Assembly: GCA_035771165.1 (NCBI GenBank)
Contig: JAWNZC010000409.1
Span: 682,001 to 746,000 of the forward strand
Direction: 5' to 3'
Length of the DNA: 64,000 nt
Origin: Paragorgia papillata
Taxonomy: Eukaryota > Cnidaria > Anthozoa > Scleralcyonacea > Coralliidae
Shown here: positions 1 to 11,590 of the stretch, piece after piece
Layout of the letters: each line of letters starts with the position of its first letter
How positions within the stretch are numbered: the stretch's first letter is position 1
Program-made: the position numbers and the translations under genes
The notes under the pieces: generated by a model
The model's input: only the letters and a program-made list of their open reading frames with translations
What the model was told of the DNA's origin: nothing
Database searches by the model: none

Positions 1-237
1 GAACAGTCATGCACGAGCGGAATTCTAAGCATTCAAATTTGGTCTGCCAAATACGTAAAAATGTTGCAGCTTGTCAGCATGATGTGTTTGCAACAGGCTC
101 GCAATAGTAAGTCTGTTGGCGTTATCTCATAAAGCTACTTATAAGTTTGTTAACCTGATACAAACTTACAATGCCGCAGCAACTTGTGGGAATATTAACC
201 TTTTTCGAAGAGTGTAGATTTAGCGAAATAATGTTGA

Positions 238-640
238 TTTTTTTCACCTTTCCTTTCCTTTCCTTTCCTTTCCATACTTTCCTTTCCCTTCCTTCCTTCC
301 TTTCTTCCTTCCTTCCTTCATTCATTCTTTCCTTCCTTCCTTCCTTCCTTCCTTCCTTCCTTCCTTCCTTCCTTCCTTCCTTCCTTCCTTCCTTCCTTTC
401 TTCCTTCCTTCCCTTCCTTCCTCCTTCCCTCCCTCCCTCCCTCCCTCCCCCTCCCTCCCTCCCTCCCTCCCTCCCTCCCTCCCTCCCTCCCTCCCTCCCT
501 CCCTCCCTCCCCCCCTCCCTCCCTCCTTCCGTCCTTCCTTCCTTACTCCCTCCCTCCCTCCCTCCCTCCCTCCCTCCCTCCCACCTTCCTTCCTTTCTTT
601 CCCTCCTTCCTTTCTTTCCTTCCTTTCCTTCCTTCCTAGA
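238..640. repeat. TTCC / CCCT microsatellite
   Basis: About 400 bases of pure pyrimidine on this strand. The unit drifts from TTTCC at the left edge to TTCC, then CCCT, then back to TTCC. Long open frames on both strands here are only the repeat read as Pro/Leu/Ser or Arg/Glu/Gly. A polypurine-polypyrimidine run of this kind can form triplex DNA and is prone to length change. Confidence 0.97.
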
Positions 641-659
641 TCAAATTTCACTGAACTGC

Positions 660-3600
660 ATACCTTGACAAATCTAAGATCTAGATTTAATAGCGACCCA
701 AAATAAACGTGGCTTCAAAGAAACTTTAGTTAAAAACAGGTGAATAACAATAACATTATTTTATTTCTGAGCTAGCATATATCTCTTCTCTTAACAATCA
801 TGTTATCGTATACAAATCAAGCAAAATCAACACGATCGTTTCCCTAGTTAGTTCCATCAAGGGGTTGGGATCCATTGGGTTATCATGCTCTTGCAAGATC
901 GAAGATAGGGGAGAGAGCCTACACGAACTCCATACAATTTCGAACATCCGCCGCCATTTGGAATAAAGCCAATCAACCATAAATACATGTCAGACGTGTG
1001 CTCGTTCGTGTGTAACTGAACAAAGCAAATCAAATAGCATTTCTTTCTTGTCGACTGCGAGAAACTGATCGATGGGAAAATTTCCATTGTGCGTGCATTA
1101 TTGAATATTTTGTCATAATTGTTATTCTTAATATGGTTTGATACTGGTATTTTCACTCCAAGATGATTTCAAAACTTCTAGATGATGGTTTCACTGTATA
1201 CTTTTCACATTTTCGAATTTCATTCCAAAATCCGATCATTTGCCTTTTGAGACGTCAGTACACAACATCCACCTTTATGAATAAGTTAATAACACACTTT
1301 AAGATTTGCATTTATTATTGACGTTATAAGGTAAACCGACCAAGTATAAAGCGTTTTATTTTACACAAAAAAAATTTTTTCCAGTTCGATCCCGCGAGAT
1401 AAACGTCCAGCAAAATGATATCATTATTTTTTTATTTATTGCCTGGTTTCGATTTTATGACTTATTTTGTCCGAATGTTAGTCGAAAACAGCATTTTCAA
1501 CTTTGTTCGTCAATAAACTCAGCAAAACTGGACATAATATCGAAAATAACGCTGAAGCCGTTTTGCTGAAAAAAACTGTTATCTCGAAATCGAACTGCAA
1601 GAAAGAAATTTGAACAAAATGGAACGCTTTGTACTTGAATCGCCACGAATAAAGCCCTATGGCTTTACTTAAAAGTTAAAAAATTCACATTTATTATTGG
1701 TTTGTGTTTATCGCGAAATCAAATACAACATTGTATTCTACAAATCAATAGCTTTTTGACAATACCTGTCCTATTTTTGTGGCATGTATTCTGACGAATT
1801 GAGAGTGCTTTACCGAAATGATCCTGCAAACCTTAATGAAAACCTTAACGACAGTTTGACTACCTGTCGCGTAGTTAAATCGTGGTTAAGTTCTCGAACT
1901 CTGCTCCCGATTTGCTAGAATAAAGCTCAAACTACAGTTAAAGTTAACCACCTTTTTATACAACGGCCCCCGAACTAACTTGGATTCGGATCCAACTTGA
2001 TTCCGGGGTCTTAGTGTTAAGGTTAATATTAGTGTTAGGTTCCGAGGGTTAATAATAGGGTTAGCACTACCAGAAACAACCACGAGCCACCATACATATT
2101 TTATAATCACTATTAATGATCCAACTCCTTATACGCATATTTTTCGACCACTAAGAATACAGCTATGACACACACGCAAGGGGTAATGATTCCCAAGGGC
2201 ATCCTAGGGGTAATAGATCCCCGAGTTGGACATTTCTTACTTTCGACTAATTCTTATAATTACATCAATTCGTATGAGTCTATGGGGTTGAGGGTGACCT
2301 TTGGGAGCAGTTCATCCCCAAACCAAATCTTTATTAAAATAGTAATGCTATATACAAAATTGATTCATATATTACTTTAAGATAATAGAGTGTCCACCAT
2401 AAGTCATTTGACGCAGTTCGCATGACACTCTAGGAATAGTGTTTATGTGAAAACTTTTTAACCAACATATATACAGGTTGTTGGGGGTTTTTTGTGTGTG
2501 TTTTTTTTTGTTTTTTGGTGGATTTTTTTGGTGTTTTTTTTTGTTTTGTATTTTTTGGTGTTTTTTTAAATAAAGATGTGCAAAATCGTTGTATGGGTGG
2601 GATGGGTGGTAATTTGTTCGCTTTACCGAACTTACACGTAGCATATTGTGCAAAGTTCTTGATCACAATGGTTCATATGGTGCGTGTTGAAGTCTTATAA
2701 GGATGACTAGGTGAAATTTGATTGGTAGATTTTCCCGAGAAAAAGAGGAGGTACCGTTTCCGTTGGTAGACTATTCATTGCCTTGTGTTCTGCACGGGCG
2801 GAGTCATGCTGGTCGGAAAGACTGACCTTTATACCCGTCTGGGGTTTATTTGAGTTGTTGACAGCTGAGAAATTGATCTTTGTCCGGACCCCTACCGATT
2901 TACAAGTCCTTTACGCAGCTTTACATTTTGCGTAGACGTTTTTGTCTCATTTACTTAAATTTATATTTGCTATTGGTTATGTAAATTGGCTGTATATATG
3001 CATGCAAACTATTAGGTATATAGACCAACAGGTAACAATACACTTTCCGATTTTCAGTGATGAGCTCTAACTCACGTGGATCACTTAATTTTAGGGCACT
3101 GCGGTGGAACGCAAAAGAAGACTACGAAGAATATCCGAATTATTTTGATTACGTGATCTGCGCTGACTGGTAATTATTAATGTTTTTTTATTTTTTTTTA
3201 TTTTTTTGAATTTATTGAATTTGTTGCCTACTATTAAGTTCAATTTATATATTATTTTTTTATTTGATTTTAATCACTTTATTACCAAAATAGTGGTAAC
3301 AGGTGGCTGAACAGAGCAAAGCCCCAATTGATATCAGCTACCAGTAACTAACTATATACATGGTAATATTTACAAATATAACAAAATCTATAGAAATAGC
3401 AGTTATGTACAAATTTGAATAAATAAATAAAGTAGAAAGTTAATATAAATTTAAAAGTCATTAATTTTTAGTCTAGATAAATTAAAATATTTATAATTAA
3501 TAATTCATGAAGAAAGTTCAAGAGAAATGAATTTTTAAACAGGTGTGTTGTAATTTGGATACAAATTCGTCCTGATTTTCATAAACGTTCCGATCGATTT

Positions 3601-4500
3601 TCTCATCTTAAACAGCTTCTATCCGTTAAAGATTGTTGATAAACCTGAACAATTATTAGATGTCTGAATTGGATAAGTCGCATACAATATTTGCGTACGA
3701 ATTGTATGGGAACAGGGCCGCCGAGAGAAATTGTGTGGCCAAGGCAAATTATCGATTTGGAGCCCCTGAGAACGTCACATGGGTCGATTTGGGGGACCCT
3801 GATGACGTTACACGTCATAGTGTCGTGTCTACGTGTTCTCAATTGGTCCCCTGGGTTGGCTAAAAATGAAGTTAGTGTTACTGATCTTTACGCTTTCTGT
3901 GCCTCACGGGGTTTTTTTACGTCAGAAACTCAAATCTCAAAAATTTTAGGGGGCCCTTCTCAGGTTGGGGCCCCAGGGAATCGTTCCCCCTAGGGCCTGG
4001 TGACCAGGGCCCACTTTTTGAAAATCAGGGACCATTTTACTGAAATCTGCTAGGCTCTCTCGTGCAGCGCTCGGGAACAGGGCGCCCATGCTAGCAAATA
4101 TTATAACAGCGAAGAGAGAGAGAGCCAGGGTCTAGGCTGAGTCATCCCTTAACCTCGACCTTTCCGCACGGCATCTAGCACTCACGCGTGACGCCTTTTG
4201 ATTGACTGTTTAAAAAGTTCGGACAAAGTCAACAATATTGATTTCTGACAAGACCGCTAAACCTCGCGCTAAACGATTAATGTATATACTAGAAATACAT
4301 AAATGCAATAACCCCTCGCCCGCTTTTACAGCAACCCCCCATGCGCTCTTTTTTTATTTGAGGCCTGGAAATAGCTACTTTTGTCGGAACGATGAAAATA
4401 TAGTTTTAATTCCGGTAGAATATTTGAAATAAAAAAACAAAAACTCTATTTTTTTGAAGAAAAATGCAACAAAGAACAAGGAAAAATTTAAGGATGATAT
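660..4500. other. No gene recognised
   Basis: AT-rich sequence in which I find no recognisable protein, RNA gene or well-bounded element. Minor landmarks: a T/G-rich run near 2,490-2,570, A/T runs near 3,180-3,500, and a G/C-rich palindromic patch near 3,945-4,010. Short open frames show no family resemblance. Confidence 0.6.
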
Positions 4501-4534
4501 TTCGTAAAATATATTGAGATGAAGAAAATTGCAC

Positions 4535-4612
4535 GTCGCCTCCCAGGCTTGAACTCGATCTCGTTCGCGTGCAAACTGACGATGTTACCACCACACTACT
4601 GAAGCATGCAGG
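4535..4612 (-). repeat. Possible tRNA-derived SINE head
   Basis: On the minus strand there is an A-box-like stretch (TAGTGTGGTGGTAAC) about 35 bases before a B-box-like stretch (GAGTTCAAGCCTGGG), the spacing of an internal RNA polymerase III promoter. The folded tRNA stems are poor, so this is more likely a SINE or tRNA pseudogene than a working tRNA. A chance match is possible. Confidence 0.35.
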
Positions 4613-4619
4613 CGTCAAA

Positions 4620-5760
4620 ATTTTATCAAAATATTTGGGTTATACTTTACAGTTCTTTCTTCCCATGTAACCATGTTTACAAAGAAACATTGCTTGGTAA
4701 CTAATATAACAAAAACAATTTTTCATTTCGAAATCTGAATTGCTGAAAATGTTTTCACAGTACATGTTAATGAATATTTCAACAGCATTTGTACGTTTTA
4801 CTAAAGAAGAAAATGTTCCTTTCCATTTTTTATGCTAAACTATAAACAACCGCTAAGTCATAAGTAGTTTTACAATAAGAACACTATTTAAAAGAAGATA
4901 AGACGACAGCCACAGGTAAAAAATACAACGGGCATTGGCAAGAAAAAACATGCAATGGACATGATACGTTTAAAATACTTAAAGGACATACAAAATATAA
5001 AGCAAAATTAACAGTGATAGGATGTAAACAGGGAAACTCGAACAGTTTTGCTACTAAATGTTCGGTGATTACTGAGAGCGACTGCTCTATATTTTTACCG
5101 TAGCTTAGACTTTTCGGCCTTTATCTTCGTTGGTTTTCTATTTTGACTATTTCTTTTTCCTCCTTTCTCAAGTCTTTTTGTCAAGAATATATTAGTTCAA
5201 ATATTTCTTGTCAAGAACGATATTGTTTCCGGTGCCCCACAATCTTCACCGCGTATGGTCCGTCCACACATTTATATTATATACAAATATTCAGATCGCT
5301 CAAACTGATTCGCACTCTAACACGCGTGTAAAGTGGACTCCACGCATGTCGTGATTAGCACCCTCACCGGGCTCTGGGCCTTCGGCCCTACGCCCGGGCT
5401 CGGGAAAAATATATGTTCTTCTCATGTAGTATTGATAGCAAGTATCGTAGATCGCAGTGACAACCCAAAGTAATATTTTTATTTTGCACGGCATTTATTC
5501 GAGCTATATGTTGTTGGGCTGCTCTAAAATGTGATCGACAAACCATACGAATACGAACTGAGTCACTGAACGTTTCAAAATATTTCAGCAAGACAACACA
5601 ACAACTGTCAATAGTTGATATCATTACCCTGAGAACAGCCAAAAACAGTACAACACAAAGATAATTCGAGCAAATGTTTATAGCTACTTCAGGGCTACTA
5701 CGATTTACCCGTATCGGATTACATCAGTACCAATTCAGCAATTACTTTACCAGAACACAA
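4620..5760. other. No gene recognised; one GC hairpin
   Basis: No coding region recognised. A GC-rich hairpin with a GGGCC-TT-CGGCCC core sits near 5,370-5,400, unusual in this AT-rich setting and probably part of a dispersed repeat. Confidence 0.5.
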
Positions 5761-5762
5761 CC

Positions 5763-6092
5763 GGTTCCTAGGGCCTTTTTGAAATTAGTAGGGCGGGAAA
5801 ATGCCCTGGCATCGGCTGCTGGACTCTGCATTTTTATTGGTTGATTGCTTTTCTTAAACATTCCTCAGGAAACGTAATTATGCATAGTTATAATCAAATA
5901 GCAGCTTCAACGGAATCACCATGCAACGGGCCCATTACAATGAACTTGTTCCACGGGACCGCATTACTCCGAATGATTTTGCATACTAAATTAAATTGCT
6001 AATTTATTACACCCAGTATTTCTGGGTGCCGTGACCAGCCGATGCCTGGGCCTTTTCCCGCCATCCCAGTCTCAAAAAGGCCCTGGGAACGA
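5763..6092. mobile_element. MITE with ~50-bp inverted ends
   Basis: The left end (GTTCCTAGGGCCTTTTTGA, then a GGGCGGGAAAATGCCC-type block and GGCATCGGCTG) is mirrored at the right end (CAGCCGATGCCTGGGCC, CCCGCC, CTCAAAAAGGCCCTGGGAAC). The interior is AT-rich with no coding. I see no clear target duplication, so the transposon superfamily is not assigned. Confidence 0.75.
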
Positions 6093-6094
6093 GA

Positions 6095-6780
6095 ATGAGG
6101 ATATTAAAATAATGCGTCGAAAATAGGTTAAACGTTAAAATAGAAAGCGTAAATTCTCCTTACTGTCCATGGATGGCGTATACTAGCGTTGTATGCATGC
6201 AGTGCTTCCATGCATCACTGATAATGGGATTATGATGTGTATTGGCGTATTAGATAGGCAGATAGCGTATTAATCTTTCTACAGGTATGTTTTCCATACA
6301 GTTACAGAAACATGGTTTTTAGCCAATCACCACTTCATGCGTTTTTGAAATGGTTTTTTTTAAAAGAAACGTGAATTTTTTCGTTTGTTTTTGCTGTACA
6401 AGCTGTCGTAGGTTAAACTCAGGGAAGAACTCTGAGCTCCAGACGGCACTCGAACAGTCCATACGTGACTATCGATACTCAACTAACATAGGAAACCATA
6501 GATTGACTGGACTATTAAAAGTTTGTTCTTTGTTTAGTTTGTTATACGAGGAAGCCCACGAAAATCTTTTGGGTATGATATATACGCTTCTCAAACTTGA
6601 GGTTAGCAGTGCTATTTTTCCTATTGTGACATTGTATATAAGTGACAATGGTAAGTGCCGTGTCTGGGCTAGGCTCGACTTCCAACAGTCTCCCGGGCCC
6701 CGGTATGCATTACCTCCCCCGAAAAAGACGGCTGGACGCGTGAGCCACAGAGCGTGTCTGTGACGTTTTGCATAACTTAA
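6095..6780. other. No gene recognised
   Basis: The longest open frame in this stretch (about 137 codons near 6,350-6,763) has no family resemblance that I recognise. A short GC patch lies near 6,690. Confidence 0.4.
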
Positions 6781-6782
6781 TT

Positions 6783-6977
6783 TTACGATATCAAAAACCA
6801 TAGAAGCTTACTGAAATATAAGTGATTTCCTAGATGCTGTAGTCTGAATGACGAGACATCTTGGGTACTAACCAATGTCTCTATGGCTTCCCGTTGTAAA
6901 TCTTTTAGACAATCAATCTTAAACGTTTCTAAAATGCCATCGCATGCCTCACTCATCAGCACTCTATTGATCGCCAT
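6783..6977 (-). pseudogene. RecQ-like helicase N-terminal fragment
   Basis: Reading on the minus strand from an ATG at 6,977, the peptide starts MAINRVLMSEACDGILETF and continues with KDLQREAIETL, ending SxQDV. This resembles the first exon of RecQ-like DEAD/DEAH helicases that are repeated in coral and anemone genomes, where the Q-motif region (LxxLQxEAI) precedes the Walker A motif. Here the Walker A sequence expected after QDV is missing and the frame runs into unrelated residues. It is therefore an N-terminal fragment. A second, diverged copy of about 250 bases including upstream DNA lies inverted at 21,655-21,990. The family call is from memory of the motif pattern. Confidence 0.6.
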
Positions 6978-7202
6978 TTTGAACTTACGGCCGGTAATTC
7001 GTGCAATATTCCCAATAATATATGCCTGCTGAAAATGTGCAGGCACGTTTGTGATTGGTGCAAATCGACAATGGACAAGTTCACGAGTCCAGCCGTGATT
7101 TCGAGGTAGGTAAGTATCGGGACCCGAGATACGACTGGAAATCGAGCCTATGTCTGGGCCATCAGTGGTAATTATGGACAGCTGCTCCGTCCTTTTTAGC
7201 AC

Positions 7203-8150
7203 TCGTATGTACGACGATGAAACAGCTCATCCGCCCGTGCTTCCGTCCATTAAAGTGCGTATGAAACGAAAATTAGGCCTCTCTTATATTTAAAAGATAA
7301 CTTAAAAAATAAACAAGTAACATCTTTTGCAGTTTTTCGTCTCTTTGCTTGGTTGTTGAGATATTTCAGGTTGTCTGAGGCTGGGTTTACACGTCGAAGT
7401 TCGGTCGTCGCATTTAATGCGACCTATTTTATTCGACGGAAATGCGACGTCTAAAGTCTAAACTGATTTTATCCGACACGTCGCATTTAATCCGACGCGC
7501 TGTCGAATTATGCGACGAGCTGTGTCGAAAACAATTAGTACGAAAACAATTAGCATGAAGTTGGGTGGAAATAAGGCGTTGCTTGCTAAAGGTATTGGAA
7601 TTTTCGACCGAGGAAAACTGTCGAACTAGTCGAAAGCAACGCATTAATCGAGTTTTAAGAATGAGAGAGCTTTAAGCGAAAGCTTACATTCACTATCGAC
7701 CAAACGGGCGACCAACGCCAAGGTTTAACAACACATGTTGAAGCACAGAGAGCCTCTGAAGGTCTTCTTTGTGTTTTATACTTTTTCATACTCACTTGAA
7801 GATGAAAACATGGCACAACAGCTGGATGCCATGCAAATTAACCTTAGAGCTATTTGGCGTTATATTTCAACCGTAACATTAAACCGAACTGTGTCACTTC
7901 CATCGCATAATCGTCGCATTTGCATAATGACTTTTCAGGGAAGGCTATATGCTGTTGCCATTACCAAACGAAATTAATTCGGTGGAAGCATGCGGATTTG
8001 TTTCTCCTACACCACCAAAAATGTCAAGCCATTATGTTTGATAGTAGCAAATCAAACTCGTTTTAGAAAGAATGTAACTATCTGTTTTTCTTTGTTGACG
8101 AATACTAGGCTTTTGCCTTTAAATTATAAAAAAAATATCTTACGTAAAAC
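7203..8150. other. No gene; degenerate GTCGCATTTAATGCGAC repeats
   Basis: Around 7,385-7,530 the palindromic word GTCGCATTTAATGCGAC and shorter relatives (GTCGCATTTAATCCGAC, ATGCGACG) recur, with another near 7,915. These look like the remains of an inverted-repeat element starting near GGGTTTACACG at 7,383. No coding region is recognised. Confidence 0.4.
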
Positions 8151-8152
8151 AT

Positions 8153-9407
8153 AAACAACGCTACCCTGGGTGCCAGAGGTTCTTCCACGCTCGTAGGGAC
8201 ATTGGGGATACGGGAGGACGCCAGGCGGTAAATTCGCTAGGCGAGCGGGAAGAACCTCTGGAACACCGAGCCGTTTCTCTGATCGCGCCGAGCCAATGAA
8301 AAGGTTGTCTGGGTCAGTACGTTCCAAAATCTGGACGTAAGACGTTGATTGGTCAAGCGAAGGATAATTTTTTAACAAGAAGTTTCATTGCCTATCGCAC
8401 ATCTCTATTAATAACATGAGTGTATTAAACATCGTCTGGAAGATGCAGTCATCAGCAGTGATATATACTAGTATTCTCTCTGTGTTTTGGAGCCTATACT
8501 TTCGCTTCACGTTGATATACAACTTACACTTTTTTTGGAATGCTTTTGCTCTCTCGCGAGGATTTTTTTGATTGCGTGCGAAAGTCTTGACTCGTTACGG
8601 GCTCAACGAGCATCAAAGCAACTACCTCTTTAATACTTTAGCTTCATTCAGCGACGAGACGTCTTCGTCATTGAAAATATATATAACAAACAACAAGATA
8701 GCATCGTTGAAATATATCCTGTAAGTATGTTGTTAGAAATCTATAAGCTTTCATTTGAAGTGTAGTTCAAGTCGTTCAAGTTCTTGCGTATCTGAAATTC
8801 TATAACCGACTTCATGTGAGACGTACCAATGTGAGACGTTAAGTAAATAAATATTTATTTATTATTGAGTGAACATTTTGGACATTTGAAAAAGTTCCAT
8901 ATAACCCAGAAACATAAGCCATACATCAAGGGAAGCTTATGAAATTTATAACAACATACGTACAAGATAGCGTTCAACAATGCATAGTTTGGAAGTTATA
9001 ACTGCATGTCTGAGTGTCTGCATGACAAGTATAAACAGACGGCGGATTTGAAAGTTTATAGTGAATATCGGGCAGCGAACTAAAATCAAACCAGTTTTAT
9101 TAAATTTGAGCAATTTTTAGTGGTCTAATGTATAGAAGACTGTCGAGACGGTAGCATTATTACTTGCTTGAGAAATACAAAATAGAGTTGACTCTGAATT
9201 ATTAAAATATCATTACCCGGTACGGCCCTCGGGTACGACGGTTTCAAATTTCAAATCAAAACAGTAAAACACGTCTCGGTGTTCCAGAGGTTTTTCGCGC
9301 TCGCCTTCCGGGTTGGCCCTTCCCACTTTACCGCCTGGCTTCCTCGTGTGTCCCCGTTATCCCCCACGAGCGTCGAAAAACGTCTGGCGCCCAGGGTAAA
9401 ACAACGC
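8153..9407. mobile_element. Non-autonomous Mutator-like element with 9-bp target duplication
   Basis: The element runs from TACCCTGGGTGCCAGAGG at 8,162 to CGTCTGGCGCCCAGGGTA ending at 9,398 (1,237 bp). Its terminal inverted repeats are about 120 bp and each is itself partly palindromic (AGGTTCTTCC...GGAAGAACCT). The nine bases AAACAACGC immediately before the element (8,153-8,161) recur exactly immediately after it (9,399-9,407). Long inverted ends with a 9-bp duplication are the hallmark of Mutator-like transposons. The interior has no transposase, so it depends on a partner elsewhere. Confidence 0.85.
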
Positions 9408-9474
9408 GAGCTCGAGCGGCGAAAAGTTATGGCGTTAACGTATTTCTAATAATATATGTTATTTCTTAATATTA

Positions 9475-9605
9475 AGGTGTTACTCCGAGTGACGAACCAT
9501 ACCGAACAAGTAGAGAAAACTCTACTTGGCCCGGCTGGGATTCGAACCCGCGACCTTCGGTTTACTAGTCCGACGCTCTACCAACTGAGCTACAGGTCAA
9601 GTTGG
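9475..9605 (-). repeat. tRNA-derived SINE (tRNA-Thr-like head)
   Basis: On the minus strand an A box (TAGCTCAGTTGGTAGAGC) and a B box (GGGTTCGAATCCC) flank a plausible anticodon arm with loop CTAGTAA (anticodon AGT). The acceptor stem and the lower T stem do not pair properly, and the 3' side runs on into GAGAAAACTC and a GTTACTCCGAGTGACGAAC tail without a clean end. This fits a tRNA-derived SINE better than a functional tRNA gene. Confidence 0.7.
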
Positions 9606-9609
9606 GAGC

Positions 9610-10127
9610 TGAAGGACGAATGATGGTACTTAGGCTATTTGATATTTCGAAACAGACTAGTTTCTTCAATATCTAGGCAACAGACTTCATACATGACGAC
9701 TTCGAATGATTATTGTGGGACAGTAAAAAATGAAAATGTCGAAAATGTTATTTCTAATTCCCATACTCAACTGATTCTTATGTAGTATATTTTATTGCAT
9801 CAAGGGTACAGCAATAGTGCTATCTCCTCGTCGTGGCAATGCGGTTGAAAGATTTGTCGAGAAAGGAAAGCACACGTTTGAGATTGAAGAAGTGCAAAAC
9901 TACGACGAGCACGTTTGGTCACTGTACATACAGGTCAGTATAAAAAATGTTTTTGAAATGCCCATGAAACGAAAATTAAATCTGTCTTATTTGAGAGAAC
10001 ATTTAAAACAAGACGCCTGCTCAGGCGTTTACTCGAGCTACTGATTTCTGCAAATATTGGCGTAGCCTTCGCGCATCTAGAAAACCTGAAGAACAACGTG
10101 CGTATATTAAGTGTTTGTTGAAAAGTA
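9610..10127. other. No gene recognised
   Basis: AT-rich single-copy-looking sequence. An open frame near 9,817-10,044 has no recognisable domain. Confidence 0.4.
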
Positions 10128-10374
10128 CTGGCCAAAATTAACTCGGACAGTCGCGTAAAACGAACTTAAGCGCATGAATTCCTAAGATTATGTTCAAATA
10201 ACATCGCCCCCCACTACCCCCGTTCAATGTTGGTTAGAAAATGAAATGCAAAGTATGTTCAGCGCAAATTTTTATCAACATTGAATGGGGGAGCGGGGGG
10301 AATGATTTTTAGAAGGAAATTTGATATCAGATGTGATTTAAGGCAAGGTGTCCGAGTGATTTTGACCAGGATTG

Positions 10375-11337
10375 TCTGAAAATGCCATTTCGAAACATAG
10401 ACGTGTTTTTGCTGTTAAAATAGTGTAGAATGGTGGCAAACGTTACATGTTTTAATTCGTCAAATAAAGTATGTTTGAGCGTGGTAAAAGATCGTTATGA
10501 TTGATGTGTTTGCACTACTTTGCATTTCATATCCACGCACATAACACGCGCGTGCCGCGCCATAAACTCATTATATATGCCTACGTCACCGACTTCTACA
10601 GGACGGTAAACACGGTAAGCACGGTCAACACGCAAATTTTACCTCTTTGTCTAACGATTAGCGCATGAAAGAAAGAACTACACAACGTTCGTGCTTTTCA
10701 GAATGTTCTCCTACTACAAGTGGTTAGATAAAGTAGAAACGCAGCCATAATAAACGCGCATGTTAAGAATCCCCACGGTAAACATCGAAAAACAGTTCTT
10801 GAATAATTAAGAGTTAGAGGTCATATTTCTTTTATGTAAAGCCATACATATGTTTACCGTCGTATATTTTTCGTTTGTTGCCATTAGTAGTCGTTTACAA
10901 GTTGGGAATCAAGTTATATTGTTTTTCTATAAACACACACGTTTTAATGCGCACAATCGTAGCGTTGCTGCGTGCTAAAAGTACCGTGGAAGTGGTTTGT
11001 TTACCGTCAAAGAGCTAAAAATCGGTTGTTCACCGTCGCTACTAGAATCTGACGTAAGCATATATAATGAGTTTATAACCGCTGTTCACTGTTTGTTTCT
11101 TGTCAAGATGATTTTGGCACAAACGTATTGCGTGCGACGTGCGTAGACATTAAATTCAAAGTGGTGCGAACACATCGTTCTTCAGGAATTCTATTAGCGC
11201 CGCTCAATGATATTGCCAAAATTTGAGCGCTGTTTGTTTTGTTCTACCTAGTAGAATTAAACTATGTAATGTCTCTCGCCATTCTGCTTTGTTTTAACAG
11301 CCAAAATACATGTTTCTTTCAAAATAATATTTTCAGA
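10375..11337. promoter_or_regulatory. Module X: outward TATA boxes around ACGGT iterons
   Basis: The module starts TCTGAAAATG and ends ATTTTCAGA, and its outer thirds are diverged inverted copies of each other. Two TATATAATGAG-type boxes preceded by ACGT(A/C)A words point outward (about 10,567-10,580 on the minus strand and 11,051-11,070 on the plus strand). Between them are repeated ACGGTAAAC-type words: three in tandem at 9-bp spacing (10,603-10,631), one at 10,775-10,783, and three in the opposite orientation at 10,852-10,860, 10,999-11,007 and 11,028-11,036. This resembles a bidirectional promoter with operator-like sites; transcription is not shown. X' repeats it inverted. Confidence 0.55.
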
Positions 11338-11590
11338 CAATCCTGGCCAAAATTAACTCGGACAGTCGCGTAAAACGAACTTAAGCGCATGAATTCCTAA
11401 GATTATGTTCAAATAACATCGCCCCCCACTACCCCCGTTCAATGTTGGTTAGAAAATGAAATGCAAAGTATGTTCAGCGCAAATTTTTATCAACATTGAA
11501 TGGGGGGAGCGGGGGGAATGATTTTTAGAAGGAAATTTGATATCAGATGTGATTTAAGGCAAGGTGTCCGAGTGATTTTGACCAGGATTG
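11338..11590. mobile_element. MITE 'A', TA-flanked, with C-run/G-run core
   Basis: This 253-bp unit has ends CAATCCTGGCCAAAAT and ATTTTGACCAGGATTG. The inner and outer-right copies are flanked by TA, suggesting Tc1/mariner-type insertion. The interior has a symmetric core: a C-rich run, TTCAATGTTGG, a spacer, CAACATTGAA and a G-rich run. Four copies build the palindrome here, and a diverged relative with the same core lies at 44,285-44,540. Confidence 0.8.

Noticed and set aside
171..668. Long open frames on both strands in the TTCC/CCCT run
   Set aside because: They are the microsatellite read in frame (Pro/Leu/Ser and Arg/Glu/Gly); no non-repeat domain.
1985..2070. Interstitial telomere-like repeats (TTAGGG-like words)
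   Set aside because: Only scattered GTTAGG/GGGTTA words without a run of exact units.
9520..9600. Functional tRNA-Thr gene on the minus strand
   Set aside because: Good A and B boxes and anticodon arm, but acceptor and T stems do not pair, and the sequence continues into a SINE-like tail.
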